Positions 16,201 through 24,612 of a DNA stretch of 64,000 nucleotides are shown here, one piece after another (position 1 is the first letter of the stretch; every line of letters begins with the position of its first letter). Made by a program: the position numbers and the translations under genes. The DNA comes from Pelomonas sp052436255 (GTDB lineage Bacteria; Pseudomonadota; Gammaproteobacteria; Burkholderiales; Burkholderiaceae_C). Location: contig JBQVNP010000009.1 in NCBI GenBank assembly GCA_052436255.1, positions 1 through 64,000 of the forward strand. The letters run 5' to 3'. The notes under the pieces are model-generated. The model was given only the letters and a program-made list of their open reading frames with translations. It was not told the origin of the DNA and did not search any database.

Positions 16201-18210
16201 TCAGTGGGTGATGAGTTCCAGCGATCGCTGGACCGGCTCTCGGCCTGACTCGGCCTGTGCAATCAGCACACCGTCGTCGTCGGCCACAGGCTCGATCTCG
16301 CCGCCGATGGATGGCGTCGAGGCGGTGAAGAAGTTCAGCAGGGTCTCGGCCAGTTGTTCCGAAGGCCCATCAAGGCGGTCAGGCAGCTGCGACAGGTCGT
16401 ACGCCAGGGCTTCGATGTCGATGCCCTCATCGGCGGCGAGATCGTCCGCGTAGCGCCAGCGCTGCTGGACCTTCGCCAGGTGTAGGTCCATGTTCATCCG
16501 CGGCACGGTGGGCGCAGGCAGCAGCCGGTCGCGAAAGGCCGTGTCGCTGTAGTAGCGGATCTTCTCGCCCAGGATGGGCTTGCAGTTCTCCAGGATCAGC
16601 ACGAGGCGCTCGCTGCCCAGTTCCTTGAACTCCTGGGGTAGGAGCAGCGCGCGCCGCTGGTCGCTCTCGTTGCGGCTTACGGAGCTGCTGCCGTGTGTGC
16701 TGAAGGACCGGCTGCGCCCATGCGACGTGGCGCGCTCGGTGAAGTGCCCCAGCATCGCGCTGTACTCGTCGGCGTCGCGCTGCTCACGAGGCGCGTACAG
16801 GATCTGCAGGCCGTGGTTCGTCGCGAAGGTGCGGGCGTCCTTCTCCCCGTAGACGGCGTCCAGCTGGGACATCGCCTGAACGACCGTCAGCAGCCGCAGG
16901 TTGTAGCCGGCCAGGAATGCGGCCGCGTTCGTGATCACGCTGACCCGGCCCATGGACGTGAACTCGTCGTTGACGATCAGGCACTGGTGCTTGAGCGTGG
17001 GGTCCTGCTCAGGCAGGTGCCGCGTGTTGAGGATGACAAGCTGCGAGAAGAACAAGTTCAGCAGCGGGCGCGCACTCGCGAGCCGGTTTGGTGGGATGCA
17101 CACGTAGACCGACATGCGCTGCCGCCGAACATCCTCCAGGTGGAAGTCGTCGGCGCTGGTGGCGGCATCGACGATGGCGTCGGCGAAGACGACCAGCGGC
17201 GCGTTGAGCGTCGCGACGATGCTGGACAACGTGTTGTCCGAGTTGGACAGCAGTCGCTGCAGTGCATCCGTGCACTCGTCGGTCAGCGGTCGTCCTTCAT
17301 CCCGCCGTCGGCTGATCAGGCCGTTGAGATGTTCCTTCGTGGACTGTCCCTTGCCGGACGCCTGCCTCAGGATCTCGCCGATGGTGCGTGGCAGGTCCGG
17401 TGATTCCAGCAGCAGGAGACCAAGACCCAGGAAGAGATTGCGAGCCGAATCGTTGAAGAAGCTCTCGGAGGAAGTACCTCCGGTATCGCTGGGGAAGAGG
17501 ATCTGACCGATGGCCAGCAGGTCTCCCACACGGTGAAGCTCGTCGGTGCGAACGGATGACAGCGGGTTCCAACGATGGCTGCGTGCTGTCTCATCAAAGG
17601 GGGCGAATGCGAATACTGCCTGGCCGTGCGCAGCCCTGAAACCTGCCGTGATGTCGTAGATCTCTCGCTTGATATCGAGCGCCACGACTGAGTCGGGCCA
17701 ATTCAGCATGTTCGGGATGACCACGCCGACACCCTTGCCGCTGCGGGTGGGCGCCGACAGCATCACGGACAGCTGGCCGGTCAGCGACAGGAACTTGCCC
17801 TGGTGGCGGCCCACCAGGATGCCCGGCCCGTGGGCGACTCGGGTCAGGCCCGCGCGATCAATCTCTGCTGCGGTCGCAAATCGTGCTGAACCATGCAACG
17901 AGCGGCGGGGGCGGGCCGCCACGAACAGCGCCGCCGGCAAGATGATCAGTAGGCCGCCGGCTGACGCGCCACTGGCGAGCGCCAGCGGCTTGCGCAGCCG
18001 CGGGTGATCCCAGCACAGCTGCCAGTACTCGACGACGCTGAAGATCCGCGCCTGCGCGGGGTTGACCTTGATCAGCACCAGGAACAGTGCGCCGGCGAGG
18101 TACAGGGCAGCGACGATCAACGCTGCGTATGCGAGCAGGCCGAAGATGGCTGCAGCAACCTTCCTGCCCGTCGACCAGGCTGGCGGAGGGACGGGATCGA
18201 CCTGGCTCAT
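16201..18210 (-). CDS. virD4: Type IV coupling protein VirD4/TraG
   Basis: The 669-residue inner-membrane ATPase has N-terminal membrane segments within the first 100 residues, Walker A in APTRSGKGVGVVIPN and a Walker B-type strand CLIVNDEFTSMG. It would link the relaxosome to the secretion channel. Its ATG overlaps the virB11 stop by 4 bp. Presence of a coupling protein argues for DNA transfer rather than protein-only secretion, although no relaxase is in the window. Confidence 0.93.
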   Translation of the reverse strand: MSQVDPVPPPAWSTGRKVAAAIFGLLAYAALIVAALYLAGALFLVLIKVNPAQARIFSVVEYWQLCWDHPRLRKPLALASGASAGGLLIILPAALFVAARPRRSLHGSARFATAAEIDRAGLTRVAHGPGILVGRHQGKFLSLTGQLSVMLSAPTRSGKGVGVVIPNMLNWPDSVVALDIKREIYDITAGFRAAHGQAVFAFAPFDETARSHRWNPLSSVRTDELHRVGDLLAIGQILFPSDTGGTSSESFFNDSARNLFLGLGLLLLESPDLPRTIGEILRQASGKGQSTKEHLNGLISRRRDEGRPLTDECTDALQRLLSNSDNTLSSIVATLNAPLVVFADAIVDAATSADDFHLEDVRRQRMSVYVCIPPNRLASARPLLNLFFSQLVILNTRHLPEQDPTLKHQCLIVNDEFTSMGRVSVITNAAAFLAGYNLRLLTVVQAMSQLDAVYGEKDARTFATNHGLQILYAPREQRDADEYSAMLGHFTERATSHGRSRSFSTHGSSSVSRNESDQRRALLLPQEFKELGSERLVLILENCKPILGEKIRYYSDTAFRDRLLPAPTVPRMNMDLHLAKVQQRWRYADDLAADEGIDIEALAYDLSQLPDRLDGPSEQLAETLLNFFTASTPSIGGEIEPVADDDGVLIAQAESGREPVQRSLELITH

Positions 18211-19292
18211 GCCGACGCCCCTTCAACGCGCCCAGGCTGCAGACGCTGTACCCGCGGCTGGTAGTGGATCTCTGAGATGAAGCGCCCGCGTTCGTCGCGG
18301 TCGAACTGGACGACCACGTCCACGACGATGTTCAGCAGTCGGCGGATCTCATCCATGCGCAGTCCGCTGCCGGCACCGGTCTCCCGAATCATCAGCGCCA
18401 TCTGCTCGAAGGCGAGGGCGCAGCTGCCGGCATGGACGCTTGTGATGCTGCCCGGATGCCCCGAGGCCGCCAGCCGCACGAAGTGGAAGCACTCGTCGCC
18501 TCGGACCTCAGCCAGGAAGATGCGGTCCGGCTTCATGCGCAGGCAGGCTTCGAGCAGTGACTTCGCGGTGACGCGTGCTGAGCCCTGAGCGTCCTTGCTG
18601 TAGAACAGGTGGACGGCGTTGGGGTGGTTCGGCAGGGTCAACTCCGCCGTGTCCTGGATGGTGATGAGCCGTTCCCTGTGAGCGACCTCCTCAACCAGGC
18701 CCTTCATGAACGTGGTCTTGCCGGAGCCAGTCTTGCCGCTCACCACGATGGTCTGGCAACTGCGAACGGCCAGCCGCAGGAATTCGGCATACCGACCGGC
18801 GCCTTTCAGGGCGACAAGTTCCGCTTCGTGCGATGCAAGGCTTCCCGCGGATGTCCGCGACAGATCTGCAGTCCGTTCGAACAGACCTTCTCGCTCGAAG
18901 TCCGCCAGGCCCTTGATGACGCTTGACGGCTTGCGGATCGTGATGGACACCGTGCCACGCTTCACCGCCGGAGGGATGACGAACTGGACGCGCTCCCCTG
19001 TGGGCAGCGTGGCGCTCAGCAGCGGGCGCTCCTGGTTGATCTGTTGGTCGCATAAGGTGGCGACGGCCGTGGCCAGCGACAGGCAGCGCTCGAGCCCCAT
19101 GTCCGGCGCGGCCACGGTCCGCCAGCCCGACGTGTCCTCGATGAACACCTCACCCGGGCGGTTGACGCAGACCTCCAGCACATCAGGCGCGTCGAGGTGC
19201 TGGCGCAGTGGCCGAAGGAACTCAATGACCGAGGTGGCGTCGCCGCGCCAGCCGTCGGCCAGTGCGTCTTGATCGCAGTCGCAGTTGCTCAT
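18207..19292 (-). CDS. virB11: T4SS hexameric ATPase VirB11
   Basis: The 361-residue traffic ATPase has Walker A in VSGKTGSGKTTFMK, an Asp box-like TIQDTAEL, and FLAEVRGDECFHFV with the downstream His box (SGHPGSITSVHAG). It energises pilus assembly and substrate transfer on the cytoplasmic face. It sits 6 bp after virB10 and overlaps virD4. Confidence 0.94.
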   Translation of the reverse strand: MSNCDCDQDALADGWRGDATSVIEFLRPLRQHLDAPDVLEVCVNRPGEVFIEDTSGWRTVAAPDMGLERCLSLATAVATLCDQQINQERPLLSATLPTGERVQFVIPPAVKRGTVSITIRKPSSVIKGLADFEREGLFERTADLSRTSAGSLASHEAELVALKGAGRYAEFLRLAVRSCQTIVVSGKTGSGKTTFMKGLVEEVAHRERLITIQDTAELTLPNHPNAVHLFYSKDAQGSARVTAKSLLEACLRMKPDRIFLAEVRGDECFHFVRLAASGHPGSITSVHAGSCALAFEQMALMIRETGAGSGLRMDEIRRLLNIVVDVVVQFDRDERGRFISEIHYQPRVQRLQPGRVEGASA

Positions 19293-19298
19293 GGTGGC

Positions 19299-20711
19299 TC
19301 ACCGCACCGTGGGACGGAGCTCGTAGACGGACGAGAAGTCCACGTCTCGCGCGACGCGGATGCCGACGATGCCGCCCTGGTTCTGGTAGACCAGCGGCGG
19401 GATGTTGATGGTGCTGTCCAGCACCTTCTCGGCCAGCTTGCTGGTGTTCGCGGTGGTGGAGGGCATGACGATCGTGTCGCCCTGGCGGTCGTTCGTCTGG
19501 TTCTGGATCACCAGCTTGACGGAGTCGTCGATCAGGGAGAGCAACATCGCGGCACCGATGCGCTCGGTCCAGCGGTTGTCCACGTAGCCTTCCACGCCGG
19601 ACTCACCGAGTGGGCCCGTCGCGGGCGAATCGATGTCCACGGTCACGCCCAGCGGGGTGCGGATCCGAGTCCACAAGACAGGAATGCGCACCATGCCGGG
19701 CCGCGCAGAAGCCATCCGGTATTCGCCGTCCATATGTGAACCCCGCTCGATGAGCACGACCCGTCCGTCGTCGCTGAAGACATTGCGCAGGACCTGGCAG
19801 CCCACCAGGCCCGACGCTGCGCTGATCAGCCGTGTCTTGAGCGCGCAGGTGAATGCGGTGCCCTTGGGCAGGGTGAGGCTCCGATTGCCCAGGACCCGGG
19901 CGCTGACCGCAGGCGTCGTCGACCCCTGCAGCTGACCGCCGAACAGCCCGCCGGTAGCCGGCTGCCCGGCATTGCCGACATGGCCGGCAGGCGAGGGTGC
20001 GGTCAACAACGGGCCGGCTGGGCTCTGCGTGCTACCTCCGCCAGCTGCCAGATCTGCAGTTCGGGTCAGATCGTTGAGCAGGCCCTGAAGCTGCCGCTGG
20101 TAGTTCTCCAGGTTGCGGGTTGTGGCGGCGAGCGGATCGGTCGGGTCGAGCTCGTTGTGGTGGGCGCCCAGGTTCTCTGCGCTGCCATTCACCGGCGCAT
20201 GGTTCTCCGACCTTGCAGATGCGTGTCCGGCCGGGCGAGTCGACACCAGCAAGATCGGCGCGTCCTCGGTTGCTGTCTGCTTCGAGCCGTTCTTCGGGGA
20301 AGCGCCGCTACCGGTACCCCGGACGCCGATGGCCTGCGCGACTTCATCGTCGTCGGGCTCCAGCGCCGGGATGCGTGGCGCCGCGCTTGCGGCCTGGCTG
20401 GGCACCAGCCCGGCGACTTCTAGCCTTCGAGGCTCAGTCGTGGCGGCACTGGGCTTATCGCTGGCGCGGGCGACCTCCGGCTCGGCCTTCTTGCCACTCG
20501 TGACGAATCGTTGGATGCCCACGGCGCTGATCGCCACTAGGGAGGCCAGGAACAGGATCAGCGCGAGCAGCCCCTTCTTGGAGATCGAGTTGCCTTGCGC
20601 GGCCGCGACGCTCGGAATCCCAAGCTCGCCAGGCAGCGGAGACATGGTGTTCCCGTCAACCGGCATCCCGGGCTCTGCGTCGTCGGGCGTGAGGGTGTGA
20701 TCGGTCGTCAT
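19299..20711 (-). CDS. virB10: T4SS core-complex protein VirB10
   Basis: The 470-residue protein has one membrane segment near residue 50 (LLALILFLASLVAISAVG), a long low-complexity Pro/Ala/Ser periplasmic stretch, and a C-terminal TrbI/VirB10 domain (LPKGTAFTCALKTRL, then VLIERGSHMDGEY). It spans both membranes and transmits ATP-driven changes to the outer-membrane pore. Its start overlaps the virB9 stop by 4 bp. Confidence 0.93.
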   Translation of the reverse strand: MTTDHTLTPDDAEPGMPVDGNTMSPLPGELGIPSVAAAQGNSISKKGLLALILFLASLVAISAVGIQRFVTSGKKAEPEVARASDKPSAATTEPRRLEVAGLVPSQAASAAPRIPALEPDDDEVAQAIGVRGTGSGASPKNGSKQTATEDAPILLVSTRPAGHASARSENHAPVNGSAENLGAHHNELDPTDPLAATTRNLENYQRQLQGLLNDLTRTADLAAGGGSTQSPAGPLLTAPSPAGHVGNAGQPATGGLFGGQLQGSTTPAVSARVLGNRSLTLPKGTAFTCALKTRLISAASGLVGCQVLRNVFSDDGRVVLIERGSHMDGEYRMASARPGMVRIPVLWTRIRTPLGVTVDIDSPATGPLGESGVEGYVDNRWTERIGAAMLLSLIDDSVKLVIQNQTNDRQGDTIVMPSTTANTSKLAEKVLDSTINIPPLVYQNQGGIVGIRVARDVDFSSVYELRPTVR

Positions 20712-21604
20712 GGCTTGGCCCCCCGTTGCGCTTCAGGTGCCTGCGCTGCTTTGAGGACGCGCTCCACGCCTGGCACCGTTGTTCCCGCATCCGGGGGAAC
20801 GCCGTCCAGGTCGAACGCCTCGTTCCAGAGGCCGACCACGGACGTGCCAGCGCGCAGCATCAGCCGGCGGCTGACGCGGTCCACGACCAGCAGGTCATCC
20901 TCCATGCGGGCGTTGATCAACGTCTCGCTGCCATCACTGCGCACGTGGAACACCGCGGGCACCTCCCGATTGCCCGGGAACCGCATGTAGGTGAACCGCC
21001 CGTCGTCGAACACCAGCGAGGGCACGATCTCGTCGGAATTGCGGCCCTCTGCCAGGGAGTACTGGGTGTTCAAGACCTGCGGCTTGGTCTGCATGCGCTC
21101 GGCGACCAGTTCCGCCGGCAGAGGCAATGGCTGAACGATGAGCGGGGGCAGGCTGGAGGGCGCCGGGCTGGCCGGGCGCACTGCGATAACCGCTGGCCGG
21201 GCCGGCGCCTTGACGTGCAGCCTGTAGATCGGCGGCTTGGGATCAGCGTCCGCCAGCACCTCGAACCTGAAGGCATGGGTGCGGCGGTCCGTCACGACCG
21301 CGAGGGTGTTCGCCGAGCTTGCGTTGCTCTTGGGCTTGATGAACACCGTGCGGCCGCCCGGTTGCGCGACGACGCACCAGGCCGCCTCGGGTTTGATGCA
21401 GTCGCCGCCCAAGCCGGCCGCGACCTCAGTGATCGCCTCATCGGCGTCCAGAGCCACAAGCGACACGACCCCGCGCTTTACCGGGACGGTGACGACGGCG
21501 CGCGGGTCATACGTGACCTCGCGCAGGCGCGGGTCACCGTCCTGCAGACCAGCAACTGCTGCTGGAAGGGCGGCGGCGACGAGTATGGAGGCCAAGGTCT
21601 TCAT
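20708..21604 (-). CDS. virB9: T4SS outer-membrane core protein VirB9
   Basis: The 298-residue protein has an N-terminal signal peptide (LASILVAAALPAAVAG). VirB9/CagX signatures follow: DPRLREVTYDPRAVVTVPV near the N-terminus and VFDDGRFTYMRFPGNREVP toward the C-terminus. With VirB10 it forms the outer-membrane-associated ring. The start overlaps virB8 by 4 bp. Confidence 0.92.
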   Translation of the reverse strand: MKTLASILVAAALPAAVAGLQDGDPRLREVTYDPRAVVTVPVKRGVVSLVALDADEAITEVAAGLGGDCIKPEAAWCVVAQPGGRTVFIKPKSNASSANTLAVVTDRRTHAFRFEVLADADPKPPIYRLHVKAPARPAVIAVRPASPAPSSLPPLIVQPLPLPAELVAERMQTKPQVLNTQYSLAEGRNSDEIVPSLVFDDGRFTYMRFPGNREVPAVFHVRSDGSETLINARMEDDLLVVDRVSRRLMLRAGTSVVGLWNEAFDLDGVPPDAGTTVPGVERVLKAAQAPEAQRGAKP

Positions 21605-22374
21605 GGCTTGGCTCCCGGCGCGGTGGCGTTGATCTCCGGATCGGAGCGGTAGGCGGTGACGACGAAGCCGAATGGGTTCTCCAGCCGGTCCCGTTCCTTG
21701 GCCAGCACCTTGGGCTGGTACTTGAAGACGATGCTGGCCACGTGCCGCGTCGTCACGTCCGGCAGGTTTCGGTCGGTGAGGTGTACGAGCTTGTCGTAGG
21801 TGACGGTGGCCTCACCCTGGTTGCCGCTGCGGCCGGCTGCGGCGAGCCGCACGCCGACGATGTGGATGCGCCAGTCCTGCGTGCCCGCCAGCTTCTTCTG
21901 AAGGGCCGCATCGCCCTCGAAGAGGCGGTTGTAGTCGGCGAACACCGTCGGAACCGCCATGCGTGCGACTTGGTCGAAGTCGCGTTGCAGGAACATCCAG
22001 CTGTAGCCTTCCCGGGCCCTGACGAAGGCTGCAGCGTTGTGCTTGTCGAGCGCTTCCAGCGGCGGGATGGTTTCGACGGCCAGCCGTTGCTGCACGGTCG
22101 TCTCGCCGGTGACGCGGTCGACGACGATGGGAATCTCGACAACGCTGCGCAGCGGGCCTTGCACGAACACCGCAGCGATGCCGATCAAGCCCAGCGCGGC
22201 GCCACCGGCCGCCACCCGCCAGGCGCGCCGCTCGGACCGTTCGGTCAGCAGTTGTCGATCAAGCTCCCAAGCCTGGTTGGCTTCGATGTCGTCGGCGACG
22301 GCGGTCGTGGTTGCCGATCTTCCGGTGTGTTTCGGCAATGCGGCGGCCTCGCCTGGTGTCAGGACAGCGCTCAT
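21601..22374 (-). CDS. virB8: T4SS inner-membrane assembly protein VirB8
   Basis: The 257-residue protein has a cytoplasmic N-terminus, one membrane segment around residues 55-72 (AAGGAALGLIGIAAVFVQG) and a periplasmic NTF2-like domain with REGYSWMFLQRDFD and VPTVFADYNRLFEG. VirB8 nucleates the inner-membrane complex. It lies between virB5 and virB9. Confidence 0.92.
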   Translation of the reverse strand: MSAVLTPGEAAALPKHTGRSATTTAVADDIEANQAWELDRQLLTERSERRAWRVAAGGAALGLIGIAAVFVQGPLRSVVEIPIVVDRVTGETTVQQRLAVETIPPLEALDKHNAAAFVRAREGYSWMFLQRDFDQVARMAVPTVFADYNRLFEGDAALQKKLAGTQDWRIHIVGVRLAAAGRSGNQGEATVTYDKLVHLTDRNLPDVTTRHVASIVFKYQPKVLAKERDRLENPFGFVVTAYRSDPEINATAPGAKP

Positions 22375-22408
22375 GGGGTACCTCGGGTGACTTGGTGGGG
22401 CCTGCGCG

Positions 22409-23104
22409 TCAGGGCAGGTAGTCGGAAACCTTGCCGGTGCGGACCAGCATCTGGTACTGGCGTTCCCGGTCGCGGGCCCGGGCGATACGTTCCTCGCTGT
22501 CGGCCATGCCCTGGAGCATCTGCACTTGGGAGACCTCGTGTGCCAACAGCGCGTTCTCGGCGCCGATGCGAGCCTGGATCTCTTGCACCGACTTCTGATC
22601 GTTCGTGGCGTTGATCTGGCCCATCAACGCCTGGATCTGCGACAGGCGGCCGGAGGCAGACTTCATCGCGTCCTGCAGCAAGCCTTTGTGCTGGTAGGGC
22701 TGAGCCAGCGCTGCCTGGCAGACGATGCGCTCCGCGCCGCTGCGGTCCAGGCAGTTGTAGACCATGTGAGCATCGCGTAGCGCCTTGGCGGTCACATTGA
22801 GGCCGGAGTAGCCCGTCATGTTGACGCCGTTCAGGAAGGTGTAGACCTCGGCCGGAACATAGTTGGTCAGGGCGGGGTTGTGGAAGACCTTGCCAAGGTT
22901 GCGAACGCCGTTGATGCTGTCCAGCTGCGCCCTGAGCTGTGTGATCTGCTGGATCTGGTTGTTGATCTCGGTGATGTCGTTCATCACCTGCTGCACCGTC
23001 TGAACCAGGTTGGCGACGTCGATGACCGGGATGCCGCTGGCGCGGACGGCGCCCGAGGCTGCGAGGATGGCCGCTGCCGCGGCGATCTTGAGGCGTGAGC
23101 GCAT
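22409..23104 (-). CDS. virB5: T4SS minor pilus protein VirB5
   Basis: The 231-residue protein has a signal peptide (IAAAAAILAASGAVRA) and a helical body with heptad-like Gln/Leu patterns (ITEINNQIQQITQLRAQLD), as in VirB5/TraC pilus-tip proteins. It lies after virB6 instead of before it, the reverse of the Agrobacterium order. The gap to virB6 is 19 bp. Confidence 0.87.
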   Translation of the reverse strand: MRSRLKIAAAAAILAASGAVRASGIPVIDVANLVQTVQQVMNDITEINNQIQQITQLRAQLDSINGVRNLGKVFHNPALTNYVPAEVYTFLNGVNMTGYSGLNVTAKALRDAHMVYNCLDRSGAERIVCQAALAQPYQHKGLLQDAMKSASGRLSQIQALMGQINATNDQKSVQEIQARIGAENALLAHEVSQVQMLQGMADSEERIARARDRERQYQMLVRTGKVSDYLP

Positions 23105-23123
23105 GTCGTACTCCTGGATGAGA

Positions 23124-24191
23124 TCAGGACCTGCCGCGCATCGCGGCGAGCTTGTAGGCGGCGGTGCGGACGGCGCCAGCGCCTCGGCGTGCTATCCGGC
23201 CAGCAGCTGCGGCGGCCGCACCAGTGGCTTGGCCAGAGAGGTAGGGGAGGCCAACACCAGCGTGGACGGTGCCGCCGCCGGCTGAGGCCGGTGCGCCGCT
23301 CCCCGACCTGTTCGATGAACGCAGGCCGGCAACCATCATGGCGTTCTGGACCATCTGGATGCCCTGCTGCATCGCTGAACCGCCGGTCAGAGCCGAGGCC
23401 AGGCTAGGTGCCTGGAAGCAGATGATGGCCATCAGGATCATGACGACGCAGTACTTCAGCGACTCGGCGACCGCATTGAACGTGGGACCTGCGAACCCGC
23501 CTTGACCCTGGATGACGTGGACCAGCGAGTCGCCCATGTACGCACTAAGTCCGAGGGCGAAGAATGCGAACCAGGTCATGACCACAGCGTTCAGGATCAT
23601 CGACAGCCAGCTGTCGAAGAACCTGGCTGTTGGCTTCCAGGCGAGCGTGAGTACGAACAGCGGCCCGATGGCGATCACGAATGTCAGGAAGACCTTCGAC
23701 AGCGTCACGACGAACAGCGCGACACACAGGAAGATGACATTGCCGAACGCTGTCACTACAGCGGCGAGCAGCAAGTCGAGCCTCGTGATCCCCGCTTCCT
23801 TCATGAGGTCAACAACCAGCTGGCTCGCGTTGTCGTTGAAGTCGTCGAGCACCGCGTAGGGCGAGGCAAGCGTGGCCGAGCTCGCCGTGGACGGCAGGAA
23901 CGTGGTCGCGACACCTGTCGCCAGCGCGTTGGCCGTGCCGGCGATGGTGGAGATGTAGAAGCCAGACTGAAGTGCGATCGCGAGTACGAGGCCGATCTTG
24001 AAAACCTTCCAGACAAAGTTGGGCACCGTATCCGAGACTTCGTTGCGCAGAACGGCCCAGCCATAGAGCCCCACCCAGAGCGTCATCGCGGACAGCGCGA
24101 TTGGCGTGATCCCAGCGATCAGCGATGCGACGACGCCAACGACGTACGTGTTGAGGACGCTGTCGAACTGGGATCCGATCCAGGTGAACAT
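23124..24191 (-). CDS. virB6: T4SS polytopic membrane protein VirB6
   Basis: The 355-residue protein has several strongly hydrophobic segments (VVGVVASLIAGITPIALSAM, VTAFGNVIFLCVALFVVTL and others), fitting the TrbL/VirB6 family. VirB6 contributes to the inner-membrane channel. A Gly/Ala-rich soluble tail ends the protein. It sits directly downstream of the small exported protein at 24205. Confidence 0.9.
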   Translation of the reverse strand: MFTWIGSQFDSVLNTYVVGVVASLIAGITPIALSAMTLWVGLYGWAVLRNEVSDTVPNFVWKVFKIGLVLAIALQSGFYISTIAGTANALATGVATTFLPSTASSATLASPYAVLDDFNDNASQLVVDLMKEAGITRLDLLLAAVVTAFGNVIFLCVALFVVTLSKVFLTFVIAIGPLFVLTLAWKPTARFFDSWLSMILNAVVMTWFAFFALGLSAYMGDSLVHVIQGQGGFAGPTFNAVAESLKYCVVMILMAIICFQAPSLASALTGGSAMQQGIQMVQNAMMVAGLRSSNRSGSGAPASAGGGTVHAGVGLPYLSGQATGAAAAAAGRIARRGAGAVRTAAYKLAAMRGRS

Positions 24192-24204
24192 GGTTCGCTC
24201 CGAC

Positions 24205-24612
24205 CTACTGAATGACGGCGTGAGGCAGCGTCTTCGTGCTCACGCACTTGCTTGCGATGTTCGGGTGTTGGCACTGCATCCAGGCGCCCTTGAGCTTCAC
24301 GATCCACAGGCGGGGTCGCTTTTCCGCCCCGAACGTCGATGCACGGCAGGTGCCGGCTCGCGCGTAGATCTCCGTACATTCCTGCAGACCTCGATCGGTT
24401 TCCACCATCCGCCATCCGCTTGGTGTGCAGGAGGCCCGTTCGGCAGGGCATGGCGACCGCAGCGTGGCGGAAGGAAGTGGTGGTGTCTCGACCTTCTTCG
24501 TGCCATCGGGCATCACGGTGATCGCCTCATTGCCTTTGACGAACTGGGCACTGGCCGAGCCAGTGGCGAGGGACAGGACCACTGCATTGATCAAGTACGG
24601 GATCGGCTTCAT
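24205..24612 (-). CDS. Small exported Cys-rich protein of the T4SS operon
   Basis: The 135-residue protein has a signal peptide ending ...GSASA and seven cysteines in the mature part, which suggests a periplasmic protein with disulfides. I do not recognise the family. It occupies the slot between virB4 and virB6 where virB5 normally lies. It has no lipobox, so it is unlikely to be a VirB7. The start at 24612 overlaps the virB4 stop in an ATGA junction; longer starts run into virB4. Confidence 0.65.
   Translation of the reverse strand: MKPIPYLINAVVLSLATGSASAQFVKGNEAITVMPDGTKKVETPPLPSATLRSPCPAERASCTPSGWRMVETDRGLQECTEIYARAGTCRASTFGAEKRPRLWIVKLKGAWMQCQHPNIASKCVSTKTLPHAVIQ

Noticed and set aside
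24205..24612. VirB7 candidate
   Set aside because: The protein has an ordinary signal peptide without a lipobox and is much longer than VirB7.
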